Below, piece after piece: positions 20,588 through 32,241 of a DNA stretch of 34,999 nucleotides. The stretch comes from Priapulus caudatus. Its lineage: Eukaryota > Priapulida > Priapulimorpha > Priapulimorphida > Priapulidae. The stretch is taken from assembly GCF_000485595.1 (NCBI RefSeq), contig NW_014577641.1:69170-104168 (forward strand). The letters run 5' to 3'. Every line of letters starts with the position of its first letter. Within the stretch, counting starts at the first letter, position 1. The notes beneath the pieces were generated by a model. It had not been told where the DNA came from. It ran no database searches and was given only the letters and a program-made list of their open reading frames with translations. The translations under genes were made by a program, and so were the position numbers.

Positions 20588-23500
20588 ATGAACGGACCAA
20601 CGCAGGTACTCTGTGTGTGTACGGTCGTAGTTAGTTTGTGGCTCGTGCCTCTAACAGTTGGGCGTACCACTGAGGATCCAACAAGTCTACTCAATGTGTG
20701 TCTTAGAGGACTTAATCACAAAGAGAAACCAGGACCACAGGACAAATTATTTGATCAGGTTTTCAACATGTTAATTGTATTAAATATTTATTTCTAGGAG
20801 TATCGTATTGACAAGCGGTTGGTCTTGTTTTGGAGAGCAAAGAATTCTGCTTAATGCAATACCATAAAATTATTCTAGACTCGCAGACAAAGTAGAATAA
20901 TGTTGTCGTGAAATAGCACTATTTTCCCGTTTTTCCGTTGTACACTCTAGGTATTATTAGCTCTTGATACAACGTTATTTAAGTCAGTATATGAACAGAT
21001 TGTATAATTTTATTGAAACGTTTCAAAATGAAATCTATAAGGCCTAAAAAAAGACGTTTGTTTCCGCTAACCAAACCGAGTCGAAACTTTATTGTGATCG
21101 GCAAAAAATTATTTTTTTGTTAAATATTTTTAAAAAATTCAAAAAATTCCAACATGATATTGATCGGTGAATGTATTGATTTGATTTTGAAGTCATTATA
21201 TGGGCTGTTATGAGTATAAAACAAGTATTTGTATACAAGTATAAGTTAGAATACAAAAAAGGTATTTTTTAGGCCTAAAGTAATAATCCTTCGGCACCAT
21301 ATAAGTACTATATAAATGCCATGCATTAGGTACATATCATGTAATTTTTTCCTTTACGGAATTGTTAGAGTGATTTTATATATTCAGTTTATTTGATTAG
21401 TAGTGGTCTTCTGCAGTGCTTGCCATGGCAGAACCATTCGTGCTGTACACACGAAACGACTAAAGAGCTTCATCAGGGCAACATGTACAATTTCAATTGG
21501 AACCACTGCAATCAACCAATGGGAGATGCATGCAGGCGCCACTTTGTACAGGACCTGTGTTTTTACGAGTGCTCTCCCAACATTGGACCATGGCTAGTTG
21601 GGGTTAGTATATGTATCTATAGAACAATGCATAGCAAATTATGCAAGATTAAGTGTTTTATTATTAGATCAATTCATATTGTGCATAATTTCTTTCAGTA
21701 CCTATCAATATTTAGAAATGTGTATGTGATTATTCAAGTATTATATGTTACAAATTTTGGCAAACTGCCATTGCATATAATTTACTTCCATACTTATGTA
21801 TCAAGGTTACATTACTTGCAATGTTCATATTTTAGTTGTCAAAGTAGACGAGTTAAATAGCATTTAGTAGGCAACAGTAATTAGGAGCCTTTACTGTATT
21901 TGGACAGGTAGATATGAAAATCCGTAAAGAGAAACCGCTTGATATGCCACTATGCCAGAGTGAGTGTGACCACTGGTGGGATGACTGCAAGAGTGAGCTC
22001 ACCTGCTTAGACAACTGGGGCAAAGGTTTTAACTGGACAGGAGGTGACATATAGCATCGCACATGGAAGCCTTGTCATACATATCATCAAGAGCGTATAA
22101 AGAAGGAGAGCGTACAACGGTAAAATGCTGAAACCATGTTGCAGTATTAGTCGAATTAATAAACTTTTTCCGTTTTATTTTGACGATTCTTTGCAGTATT
22201 ATTGATCAGCTGTCCTACCTTGTTCATATAAAACAAACCGCATGTCCCTACGATGCCCATACGCTGAGATAATGAGCGGTGAAAATCTGGTATTTTCACT
22301 GAACACCGACTAGACATTAGTCAGTACTGCATCACTCTCTCGAAGTGTTATAACTTCGGTGAACCTCGCGTGTTTCCGTCAATGATTGACAAATGGAATG
22401 AATGACGTCTGTTATTGATTGCCATAGTGATGACCCCCACCTGTGCCACCTCACGCCCACCTCACGCTGGATGTATAGTAAACTCTGGTAGTATTACGTG
22501 AGTCAGCGCCACTATGGCGCTACACAGCGGCGACCGGAAGCAACACACTGGAAACACTTCGAGAGACTGATGCAGTACTGACTAATGTCTAGTCGGTGTT
22601 CAGCGAAAATACCAGATTTTCGCCGCTCATTATCTCAGCGTATGGGCATCGTAGGGACATGCGGTTTGTTTTATATGAACAAGGTAGGACAGCTAATCAA
22701 TAATACTGCAAAGAATCGTCAAAATAAAACGGAAAAAGTTTATTAATTTGACTAATACTGCAACATGGTTTCAGCATTTTACCGTTGTACGCTCTCCTTC
22801 TTTATACGCTCTTGATATCATCGCTCTGTGATAATTATTAGTACTATATGATGGCACATCATGAAATGGAAAAAGTTGTGACTACGACTAATATTATGAC
22901 TAAGATGTTTCTGAAAATGATCCCCTGACTGTCATGATTAGTTTTCAATCTGTAAAGTTACAAAAATATTGTACTGTTTCTCTGTTTGTCAGTCATTAAA
23001 AAGCAGGAACACTGAAACCCATCCTTTAATAAGACTTGGCTTAGCTAACTCTCATTTGAAAATGTGTGTAACAGTTATGCATGAAAGGCATGAATTTCTA
23101 GGCAGAAATGCCTAACTTGCTTAGTGTAAAATAGTGAGGAATTGATGATCTTCTCTTTATTAGATGATCATGAACGAGATTGGGTACACAGGCAAGTTTT
23201 GCAGTTATTGATGGTCAGATTCGAGCCACCGCTCACTAATTGTGATATTGTATTTGCAGCAACGAACACTTGCCCGATGGGGAAGCCATGTTTCTCATTT
23301 GCACACATGTTTCGCGATGCACAAACGTTCTGCGAGAATGTGTGGGATCATTCGTGGAAGGTTGTCGATGATTCAAAACCCTGCATGAAGTTACTTTTTG
23401 CTCCATCTGAAGGTCAGTAAATACACATTATACTCTTAAATTAGGAATATTACTTGTTTATCGTTACCTTTATCGAACTTTGAGCTATAGTTAAATCGAC

Positions 23501-24047
23501 ATGGGTTAAAGTAGTGGATATATGTTCCCCATTGAGATGGTCTTAGCATTCTATTCCACACATCCTAACAATTATTCTGAATAAAAATTCAAAAGCGCAA
23601 CGTCATTACCTGAAAAAATCGTCTGGTGTTATGGCAAAATCCCAAATTGTTAAGTTTTAAATTCAGTAAGATCTTTAATAACAAAGGTGAAAGTCTGATA
23701 ACAGAAATATGCGGGTATATACTATTTTTTATTCAATATGTATAAAATTATTCTTTCCAATTCTAGACTATTTTGTTCCTCTTGAAGAATGCTCGTAGTG
23801 CTACTCTGTGTACTGAGTAATTATATATAAATGATATACTAAGGCTTCAAGGTGTTTTGTAATTGGTTGTTATTTGATGACAAGTTTTTTGTAATTAGTG
23901 CATGTGTTTATGTCCCCAGGTAATCCCAACAATGATGTGGCCCAATGGAAGGTGAACCAAATGATTGCTAATGTAGCTCCTGCAGCACCATCTAGTGTCA
24001 GGATAGCACAATTTCTGGTATTCTGCACATTGTCATTTTTACTCTGA
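20588..24047 (+). CDS. Folate receptor / riboflavin-binding family protein
   Basis: Five exons: 20588-20758, 21417-21602, 21908-22043, 23260-23412 and 23920-24047. They total 774 bp, giving 257 aa, close to human FOLR1. There is a signal peptide (VLCVCTVVVSLWLVPLTVG), then the family blocks NHKEKPGPQDKLFDQC, YNFNWNHC, CRRHFVQDLCFYECSPNIGP, CDHWWDDC, NWGKGFNW and CENVWDHSWK, and a hydrophobic C-terminus (IAQFLVFCTLSFLL) suggesting a GPI anchor. Compared with folate-contacting residues of FOLR1 (recalled numbering), D81, Y85, R103, K136, W140, W171 and S174 are kept (D103, Y107, R125, K158, W162, W193, S196). W102, H135 and W138 are replaced by Ile124, Gly157 and Phe160, and R106 by Lys128. Pterin binding looks plausible but altered; JUNO-like or riboflavin-like ligands are alternatives. 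Exon 1's donor (CAG|GTTTTC) is weak but conserved in position. Confidence 0.92.
22087..22815. mobile_element. 729-bp foldback element in FOLR-like intron 3
   Basis: Two arms of 263 bp (22087-22349 and 22553-22815) are near-perfect inverted copies, starting TCAAGAGCGTATAAAGAAGG. They flank a 203-bp non-palindromic centre. The exact 5-bp direct repeat TATCA (22082-22086 and 22816-22820) is the likely target-site duplication. There is no ORF of note. High arm identity implies recent insertion. The strand would form a large hairpin in the pre-mRNA between exons 3 and 4. Confidence 0.88.
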
Positions 24048-24605
24048 TAATTAATGAATTTTAATAGGGCATATGTTTATTGTAATACAATATCTATCAG
24101 GGTGGAGAAACATGAATCTTTATTATGCTGGCAGTGAGTTTGTGACATTCTCTCTAGTCTTAAGCCGGGCGCACACGTGGCGATTTTTATCGCTAGTACT
24201 GCAAAGCTGTAGGCCCGCCAATTTTGGAGCAAATTATAGTAATAAAACAGCATATATCATGTTCTTCCTTGTGTTTATTAGTCATTATCAATGTCCATAA
24301 TCATAATCCCCAGGGTTCTCCAAGCTTTTTCATTATAGCATGGGGGTGCTGGTCAGTGCTACAGGAATGTCCCCCCCCCCGGAAAAAATTTTAATTGTAG
24401 AAGCTCTGAGATGCATTCTGGGACACTCTGTGTGTAAATTTGAAGCACTGCATGTGGGGTGAAAATGTTTGTTTTGCATGGGCAAAGCCATCGGGAAATT
24501 CAAAATAATAATGGAATAAAAATACCAAAATGTAGGGGTGAACTTGCTGGTTTGCTGGTTCCAAATCGAGTTCACCTCTCATAAATCAGAAAACCTGACA
24601 TATAC

Positions 24606-24783
24606 CAGTGTTGGAAATATCAGCTGGTCCCATAGTCCCTGACTGGTAACTTTTCAGCAGGGCTGGCTACTTTTGGACAGGACTGGCTAATTTTCAAGAA
24701 AATTAAGTACTGTAGCTTATATTGCGGATTTAGTATTTTTTTAATCGGGACCGGATGGAATTTTTGTCTTATTTCCAACACTG
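24606..24783. mobile_element. 178-bp hAT-like MITE
   Basis: Perfect 13-bp inverted termini CAGTGTTGGAAAT / ATTTCCAACACTG, of the hAT-like CAGTG type. The interior has GGCTGGCTACTTTTGGACAG and GGACTGGCTAATTTT subrepeats. Flanks are similar (ACATATAC and CATATATA), but an exact 8-bp duplication is not intact. Confidence 0.7.
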
Positions 24784-25410
24784 CATATATACATACCAAC
24801 TATACTGGTACTGTAAATCTTCTTACATCATTTTACTCATTTGTATTATGTAGTTTTACTATCGACAGCTTTACAATACTGTTCTGGATCTGACTTACAT
24901 TTGCCTTTGGCTATGTCCACTGTTTGTATTTTGTTATTGTGGGGTCTACCCCTAGTGTTATGTACAAAAAATACAATGGCAGGAGTGGTCGGTAAGTGTA
25001 CCAGTCTACTCTACCTTGTGTTAGACTGGGTTACCTGCCCCGTAATAATGCCGTTGGAAATTAATTCACGATTAAGATTTCTTGATGAGCTAGAAAACAC
25101 TCGGATTTGAAGTATGAAAATGAACATGATTGTGCCAGCTAGCCTACACCAGTTGGTTGGGATTGATTGTCAGTTCAGATGCAAAATATTGAAAGCAAAA
25201 GGTTATACACCATAGATTAATTGGGTACACGCGTATATAAGATAGCCGAGTCGGTTTAGAGTTAGTGGTAGGGTTAGAGGATTTCTACAGATAACAGTTT
25301 CTTAGTGTTTCGAATTTTCGGTGATCAATTAGCTGTAGGATCAGGGGGCCTGTTTTATCAAGAAGCTGTAGGCCCGGCATCGAAACTGTCGGCAGCGGCA
25401 TGGTTCGCAC

Positions 25411-25500
25411 AGTCCTTGAAAAGTCCTTGAATTTGAGGGGAGTCCTTGAAAAGTACTTGAATTTGAGGGGAGTCCTTGAAAAGTACTTGAATTTAGTAAA
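25411..25500. repeat. 30-bp tandem repeat (minisatellite)
   Basis: Units beginning AGTCCTTGAAAAGTACTTGA start at 25411, 25441 and 25471, a 30-bp period. Degenerate copies continue to about 25560 (GTGCTTGAAAAGTGCTTGAA) and near 25811. The antisense peptide repeat FKYFSRTPLK is incidental. Confidence 0.85.
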
Positions 25501-25560
25501 TGTTGATTTTGTGCTTGAAAAGTGCTTGAATTTCATGAAAATGTCTTTGAATTTTTAGAA

Positions 25561-27671
25561 AGAATCCTTGCCTGTAATAAAAAGCTATAACCACGATAGA
25601 CAGTTAAATGATGATCATAAATTACAGTAAGTCAGTAAAATCAGTCAGGAAATCAAGGTATGTTGTAGAAGTGACAGTGTTTAGAAGTGTTTATTAATGT
25701 GATCCAGGTAAGTTTTAGAGGTGACATGCAGTGATTAAGAATGGGGTTATTAAATTAATCCAGGTATGTTTTGTTCTGTGCATGAATTCAGATAAAATGT
25801 CTGATAAAATGTCCTTGAAAGGTCCTTGGGAAAAATTTCAGTCCTGTACGAACCATGGGCGGGCCGACGTGAATTTCGAACACTGCACGATAGCCGTTCT
25901 TCAAGTTATTGGAATATATTTAATTTTTTTTCTCATATTCCTATCACTGTAAATCCCACTCGTAATATCGAAAAGACATGGGCGGATCTGCCAGATTTCA
26001 ACGCATTCGTCCTCCCTCGTTCTCTCCCATACCACGGGCGCTGCCATATTTGATCACGTGCTTCAAATCATGCATTTGATTGGTTAATCCAAAAACTGTT
26101 GCCTGAGGCTGAAGGTGTTGAACAAGAGTAGAGGGCGTCCATAGGCGGCAGGCCTGAATAAGCATCGAACAGAAATTAATTACAAATACTCACACTGTTA
26201 CTGCACTTACAAAACATACACTTTATTCATGTTAAATAACTACAGATTCATGCTCTATGCTCCGCTCGAAACTTTTGCCAGCTCTATAACGCGAATTTCT
26301 GCAAAGTTGTCTGAACACATTTCATACACAAAAATCACCAGCCGGTCGCTGCGGCTACGCCACCTGACGGAATGTCACGAGTACACAACAAGACCAATTT
26401 TACTTCTAATGCTTTCTAGACGTCGACGAGGCATCTAACTTGCGTGCATGAATGCAAATTATTGCAATCTAGTGCCGAATTTCAGCGAAAAAAATGCCAA
26501 AAAAGGCATTTTCTAGAGACCAAATAGTGCAACGGTGAACAATTGCGGAAGCTTACTATTGTACACCTCCTGAATCCGTCACCAGTGCAGCGCACACGTA
26601 GCGATTGTTCAGCGACTTGGCAACAAATATGAAACATGTTTGATATTCCAGCGATGAGTTTCTGGCGTCAAAATCGCCATCGCCATGCAGCGCACACGTG
26701 GCGATTTCTCGGCGATTTTGTTGCTGGCAACAAAATCGCCAGTGCTAGCGATAAAAATTTCCACGTGTGCGCCTGGCTTTAGATAATGCATGAGTAATTT
26801 TTTCCCACTAAACTGATGTGACGAGCATTTGATGCCTAGAGTTAATAAGTTGTTGTTAATTTTGGAGAAGCCAGCATACATATGTGTGTTTGACTGCCAT
26901 TGTTCCACGCATTTGAATAATGTTATACTATACTTCAGATAATTTCATTTCCATTTGGTTGCTGGTTTGAAAAGTAATTATTCTTTCCCATGCCCACGCA
27001 TGCAGAAGAAAGTGAGAGATGGGTGGTGTAAGGCAACTCATTATAATTTATCATTTTTAATTATAACACAGCAATAATCCATTCCTTTAAAATTCTGGTA
27101 TTAATTATGTATTGCGTCATAATGCATTAGAAATGATTTCATATAGGTTACAGGCTTTATATTAGGTAATTTTTTCTGTACTCGGCATGTAAAAAATATA
27201 CACAAGGGCTAAATAATAACATTAATGTCTTCCATTTTTGAAGTGAAGGTTTCAACTTGAGACATTTCTCGGGCGTCGAGATCTGAAAACTTATTAATAC
27301 ATAAGATTGTTGACACTAGAACAAGGAAAAACAATTGTACAAAAAGTAACTAGAATTTTGATTTAAAAAAATTAAAATCTAGGAAAATATTCTCTGCCAC
27401 TTCATAATTTTGTTGTCAAATTTGTTTCATCGTCATCTACAGTTGTTAAACATATATATCAAGAGTATATATATATATAAGCAAACAATCTGGAAGTCCC
27501 TAAATTCCATTTATTTGCATAATGCATTATTAGAATTTTGTTATGCTTGCATATGCAACCAATATTAACTTATGTAAAGAAATATTGGACATGTGTAAAT
27601 CATAGATGATAGGTCAATATTCTGTGTAAAAATGTGACATTTGTTTGTAGTTGTGAAAGTAACTCACGGAA
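25561..27671. other. Repeat-rich spacer, no gene recognised
   Basis: Includes decayed copies of the 30-bp motif near 25811 and GC-richer segments near 25850-26150 that look transposon-derived. The short frames at 26229-26438 (both strands) show no domain I recognise. An AT-rich stretch of about 0.85 kb follows the Harbinger-like end. Confidence 0.4.
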
Positions 27672-27673
27672 TA

Positions 27674-29198
27674 AGCCACTTCGTAGTTACGCACTGGAAC
27701 CCTATGACGTCATCGGGTCATAGGTCATTTGTACATAGCTGAGAATATCGATCGCACGTTCGCTCGTACGCGTTTGCCGTATGCTACATAATATGCATGA
27801 ATGTTATACAGAAGCTATGTAAAATCGTGCATGCGTTTGTATTCTGTACTGAACCGATCGACTATCTGCTTGTGCTTTTTGTTTTTTGGATTTTTATGTG
27901 TGTGTATGATATTCATTGTGGGGTATTTTATGCAGATATGCAGTGTCGGTTCTTCTCGGTCAGTCAGTTAACTGCAGCTAGTCAGATCAGTCAGTCTCGG
28001 TCATATCATTTATTTATGGATGTCTTTTTGCTCCCGGGATTTCTTAATTCTAATACAACAGAAATGCACACTCAGACATACATGTAATTAACTTGCAAAG
28101 CATATTTATTGATTTATGTTTAATGCACATCTAACTACATATGAACAAGGAGGAATGTTAACCTCTAAATACATTGTACAAGCAATTAAAGCAATGAAAA
28201 TGGGGAAATTGTGTACGTGTATACTTGTATGAAACCTGCAAATGTAGCAAGCATAATTTAGAATGTAGCAAGTTTAAAAAATAGCAATGAAATAAACGCG
28301 TTTTCATTTGAGAGACAGCAGCTAGGGAATAAACATGTATCATAATTTCTTATATTTCATATTATTAATATATATGAAAACCTTCAATTTAAGTACCATT
28401 TGATATTAATAATAAAAAATATATGCGTGACTCCTGTTTCATGTGTAAATGGTATTTTAGCTGCCATAGTATAGACATATTGTAATCAAAATACTAATGA
28501 CTGAAATAGTATGCATTCAAGCAATGTTATGATTATTATATTATTTTATGTTTATTAATGAATGCTATTTAATTATTGAATGTTCGTTGCTTTATTGTAT
28601 ATAATTGAGAATGAGATGTAACTGCATGCGTATGAATGATGCAATGAGAAAATGGTGATGGAGACGTCAGATGTTCATTATGACAATTACAGAAACTTTG
28701 GTGAGGATGAAAAATATTAAGGAAAGCTTTCAATAAATGATGGACTTAAAATAGTTTTATAATGTCTTAATTCTCATGTGTACAAATAGCTACTAGGTAA
28801 ACTCGAAAGTTTTTCACACATGCATCTTTACGTTATTGCCATAATTAGTACTGAAATCATTACATGGGTTCTTTATAAACATGTATCCCTATACCTAAAA
28901 GAAAGGATACCAGTTATAACCACGCATTTTCCCATTTATCAACTAAGTAACAGACAACAAAATTGAACAAATAACATGTATTTGTTCTACATGTATCAAT
29001 GAAGTTTACACACATTCTATATTGGGCAAATCTTGGTTAAATGTGATGTTATTTCCAACTTAGACAAGTACAGTACGTACGGTTCCACTTGCTATCACAC
29101 GCCACGGAGACCCAGCGAGCGTTTTATGTACAATTGACCTTTGGCAAAAGTTCACGCCAGAATCTCGCGCATGCTCAATGCGTAACTACGAAGTGGCT
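27674..29198. mobile_element. 1.5-kb TA-flanked nonautonomous DNA transposon
   Basis: AGCCACTTCGTAGTTACGCA at 27674 is mirrored by TGCGTAACTACGAAGTGGCT ending at 29198. TA lies immediately outside both ends (27672-27673 and 29199-29200), as for Tc1/mariner-type insertion. The AT-rich interior has only short ORFs (for example 27797-28087, a hydrophobic 96-aa frame with no transposase motif), so the element is nonautonomous. A short inner similarity, TCATTTGTACATA against TGTACAATTGACC, may extend the inverted repeat. Confidence 0.75.
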
Positions 29199-29368
29199 TA
29201 TTGGCTTGCTTAAAAAAGTTTGGCTGTATTAATCGCTTCTTTGACCTCTTAGTTTACATTCAGTTTAGTGACAAACCTTTGTTGCTGGCAAGGGGCCAGA
29301 GTTCTCTAAAATGTGTTGATTATAACGTGGTTCAACCTAGATACAATAATGTAACCCAAACCCAGGAC

Positions 29369-29850
29369 ACTGTGGGTTTCGAGTTTATTGACCCACGATT
29401 AACCTAATTAATTAGCAATTATGCACGCGCGGTAATGCCCATAGGCTATTATACGCATATCTCGCGAAGGAGTCGAGGTATAATTATAGAATTCTACATG
29501 CATAATGATACATGTCTTAGCTATAAGCACTGTAAGTTTCGAGTTAATTGACTCACGATTAACCTAATTAATTAGCTGTTATTCACGCGCGGTAATGCCC
29601 ATAGGCTTATACAGGCATATAGTACAGGTTTAGCCGGTAGAAAAGTATTTACCTATATTGCGATCTATATGAGTTACGTTTCTAGAATTCTACATGCATA
29701 ATGATACATGTCTTAGCTATAATCACTAAGTTTCGAGTTAATTGACCCACGATTAACCTAATTAATTAGCTGTTATTCACGCGCGGTAATGCCCATAGGC
29801 TTATACAGGCATATAGTATGGGTTTAGCCGGTAGGAAAGTGTACCTAAAG
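29369..29850 (+). repeat. Left arm of inverted ~203-bp repeat array
   Basis: Three units on the plus strand carry GATTAACCTAATTAATTAGC, CACGCGCGGTAATGCCCATAGG and TTTAGCCGGTAG. The marker CCCATAGGC occurs at 29438, 29598 and 29792. The outermost unit is a variant with TATTATACGCATATCTCGCGA, which reappears inverted as the outermost full unit of the right arm. No coding potential. Confidence 0.88.
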
Positions 29851-29853
29851 TGT

Positions 29854-30007
29854 AGAGAGTGATATTGGATGGTGGGACCTTGGCTTCAATCAATAGAGAG
29901 TGATATGTGACGGTAGGACGTTGGCCTCAAGCAGTAGGGAGTGATATGGGATGGTAGGACCATGGCTTCAATCAGTAGATAGTGATATAGGATGATAAGA
30001 TCATAGA
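29854..30007. repeat. 41-bp tandem repeat
   Basis: Units with AGTGATAT at 29858, 29899, 29940 and 29981, an exact 41-bp period. Each also carries GGACNNTGGCTTCAA. It sits between the left arm and the polypyrimidine core of the inverted array. Confidence 0.9.
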
Positions 30008-30302
30008 TCTTTCTATCCTCCTTTCCTTCTCCTCCTCCTCCTTTCCTCCTCTACTCCTCCCCCTCCTCCTCCTCTCTTCTCCTCTCTTCTTCTCCTCCTC
30101 TCCTCTCCTCCTCCTGCTCCTCCTCTCCTCCTCCTCTTCTCCTCCTCCACCTCTTCCTCCTCTCCTGCTCCTCCTCTCCTCCTCCTCTCCTCTTCTTCCT
30201 CCTTCTCCTCCTCCACCTCCTCCTCTCCTCCTTCTCTCCTCCTGCTCCTCCTCTTCCTCTCCTCCTCTTCCTCCTCCTTCTCCTCCTCCACCTCCTCCTC
30301 TC
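30008..30302. repeat. ~295-bp polypyrimidine (TCC/CTC)n tract
   Basis: An almost pure C/T plus strand made of CTCCTCCTC-type units with occasional CTG or CCA. It forms the core of the surrounding inverted array and is a candidate for intramolecular triplex (H-DNA) formation. The long minus-strand frames of Glu/Arg/Gly read from it are low-complexity artefacts. Confidence 0.93.
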
Positions 30303-31420
30303 GTATAATAGCCTATGGGCATTACCGCGCGTGCATATTTGCTAATTAACTCACAGTGATTATTTCTAAGACATGTATCATCACGCATGTAGAATTCTAG
30401 AAACGTAACTCATATAGATCGCGAGATGTGATAGGTAAATACACTTTTCTACCGGCTAAACCCATACTATATGCCTGTATAAGCCTATGGGCATTACCGT
30501 GCGTGAATAACAGCTAATTAATTACGTTAATCGTGAATCAATTAACTCGAAACTCACAGTGATTATAGCTAAGACATGTATCATTATGCATGTAGAATTC
30601 TAGAAACGTAACTTATATAGATCGCGAGATATGATAGGTAAATACACTTTTCTACCGGCTAAACCCATACTATATGCCTGTATAAGCCTATGGGCATTAC
30701 CGCGCGTGAATAACAGCTAATTAATTAGGTTAATCGTGGGTCAATTAACTCGAAACTCACAGTGATCATTTCCAAGACATGTATCATCACGCATGTAGAA
30801 TTCTAGAAGCGTAACTCATATACATCGTGAGATATGATAGGTAAATACACTTTTCTACCGGCTAAACCCATACTATATGCCTGTATAGCCTATGGGCATT
30901 ACCGCGCGTAAATAACAGCTAATTAATTAGGTTAATCGTGGGTCAATAAACTCGAAACTCACAGTGATTATTTCTAAGAGATGTATCATCACGCATGTAG
31001 AATTCTAGAAACGTAACTCGTATAGATCGCGAGATATGATAGGTAAATACACTTTTCTACCGGCTAAACCCATACTATATGCCTGTATAAGCCTAAGGGC
31101 ATTACCGCGCGTGAATAACAGCTAATTAATTAGGTTGGGTCAATTAACTCGAAACTTACAGTGATTATAGCTAAGACATGTAGAATTCTAGAATTCTAAC
31201 TCTACTCCTTCGCGAGATATGCGTATAATAGCTAGCCTATGGGCATTACTGCGCGTGCATATTTGCTAATTAATTAGGTTAATCGTGGGTCAATAAATTC
31301 GAAACTTACAGTGATTATAGCTAGGACATGTATCATCACGCATGTAGAATTCTAGAAACGTAACTCATGCGCGGGCAGAGGGTTCGGAGTCGGGTGCCGC
31401 CATATTGACCGGTAGAAAAG
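30303..31420 (-). repeat. Right arm of inverted ~203-bp repeat array
   Basis: Six units in the opposite orientation to the left arm. The marker GCCTATGGGCATT lies at 30311, 30483, 30686, 30888, 31091 (GCCTAAGGG) and 31235, so full units are 202-203 bp and the end units are shorter. Each full unit contains ACATGTATCATCACGCATGT, AGAATTCTAGAAACGTAACT, CTTTTCTACCGGCTAAACCC and AGCTAATTAATTAGGTTAAT. The array breaks off near 31420 in GGTAGAAAAGTGTATTTGCG. Confidence 0.9.
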
Positions 31421-31766
31421 TGTATTTGCGCCCTTATTTTATATTGGTCTACTGGGATGCTGAAGGCTGAGTGAATCGACGATAAGTCTGGATTTAATCA
31501 CAATACTTTTATTGAATAAGTCTGCTGGCTACATAATGCTGATCATCTCTTTATGGCTGAACTTCCTGTTCCTGTTGATACAGAGAATGCTCACTAGGTG
31601 AGAACTGAAGGGGGGTTTCGGAATTACATGAACACTACATTCCTCCCTTTCTAGATAAGAACTTGTTCTCTTTTAGCATTGTTCAAACTCTGTATAATAG
31701 AAACCTTGATTAGGCATGTTAAGTAACACTTAGTAATACAATTTATTAGTGATCTCAATAATAATA
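31421..31766. other. Spacer, nothing recognised
   Basis: Noncoding sequence between the inverted array and the next MITE. No gene or structured repeat was seen. Confidence 0.4.
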
Positions 31767-32227
31767 GGCGCGTACACACTGGCGCGAATAAGCGGGATGC
31801 AAATCCCTGTTTTTGAATCGCGATCGAAATACCGAGATTATTACAAGTGTGAACGCAATAATACCCACTAATAATCGCGATCAGCATCGTGCTCCAAATC
31901 GCACGTTTGACTGCGATTGATTTGAATAAGCGCGACTTATTGCGTGTTGAACGCTCGCCTTTGAATAAGCCGCCCAATTATTTGCTGTGTGTGAACGCGT
32001 CGCGCAATAATCCCGTATTTTCTAGACCCATCATCTAAGCGAACCCCCTTGGTGAGCAGCGACCATGCGCAGTGAGCATCATTCCGCAGTGCAAAGCATT
32101 CGCAGTTCTATCATAGAATTATCCCGCTCGGCATCTAGCCGATTATTCACCTGTGTGAACAACGACACAATTATCTCGGTATTTCATCGCGATTAGCATC
32201 GCGGTTTTTCTTGTGTGTGAACGCGCC
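31767..32227. mobile_element. 461-bp TA-flanked MITE
   Basis: GGCGCGTACACAC at the left and GTGTGTGAACGCGCC at the right, with TA directly outside both ends (31765-31766 and 32228-32229). The interior is rich in GAATAAGCG and ATCGCGAT motifs, many as inverted pairs. No transposase. It ends 14 bp before the next element. Confidence 0.75.
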
Positions 32228-32241
32228 TAATGTATTATTAT

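Larger units (their letters stand above)
24163..26778. mobile_element. Harbinger-like TIR-bounded span
   Basis: AGCCGGGCGCACACGTGG at 24163 is mirrored by CCACGTGTGCGCCTGGCT ending at 26778, with TTA directly outside both ends (24160-24162 and 26779-26781), the target duplication typical of PIF/Harbinger elements. Pairing continues inward (TTTTTATCGCTAGTACTG against CAGTGCTAGCGATAAAAA). Extra internal copies of GCGCACACGT occur near 26590 and 26690. The 2.6-kb interior contains a 178-bp MITE and a 30-bp tandem repeat and no recognisable transposase, so it is either a decayed nonautonomous element or two separate ends. It begins 115 bp after the FOLR-like stop; an AATAAA at 24241-24246 lies inside it. 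Confidence 0.6.

Noticed and set aside
30013-30388. Long minus-strand Glu/Arg/Gly-rich open frames
   Set aside because: They are read from the polypyrimidine tract in more than one frame at once; low-complexity artefact.
29369-31420. Regularly spaced repeats resembling a CRISPR array
   Set aside because: Units are about 203 bp without short repeat/unique spacer structure, in two orientations, in an animal genome.
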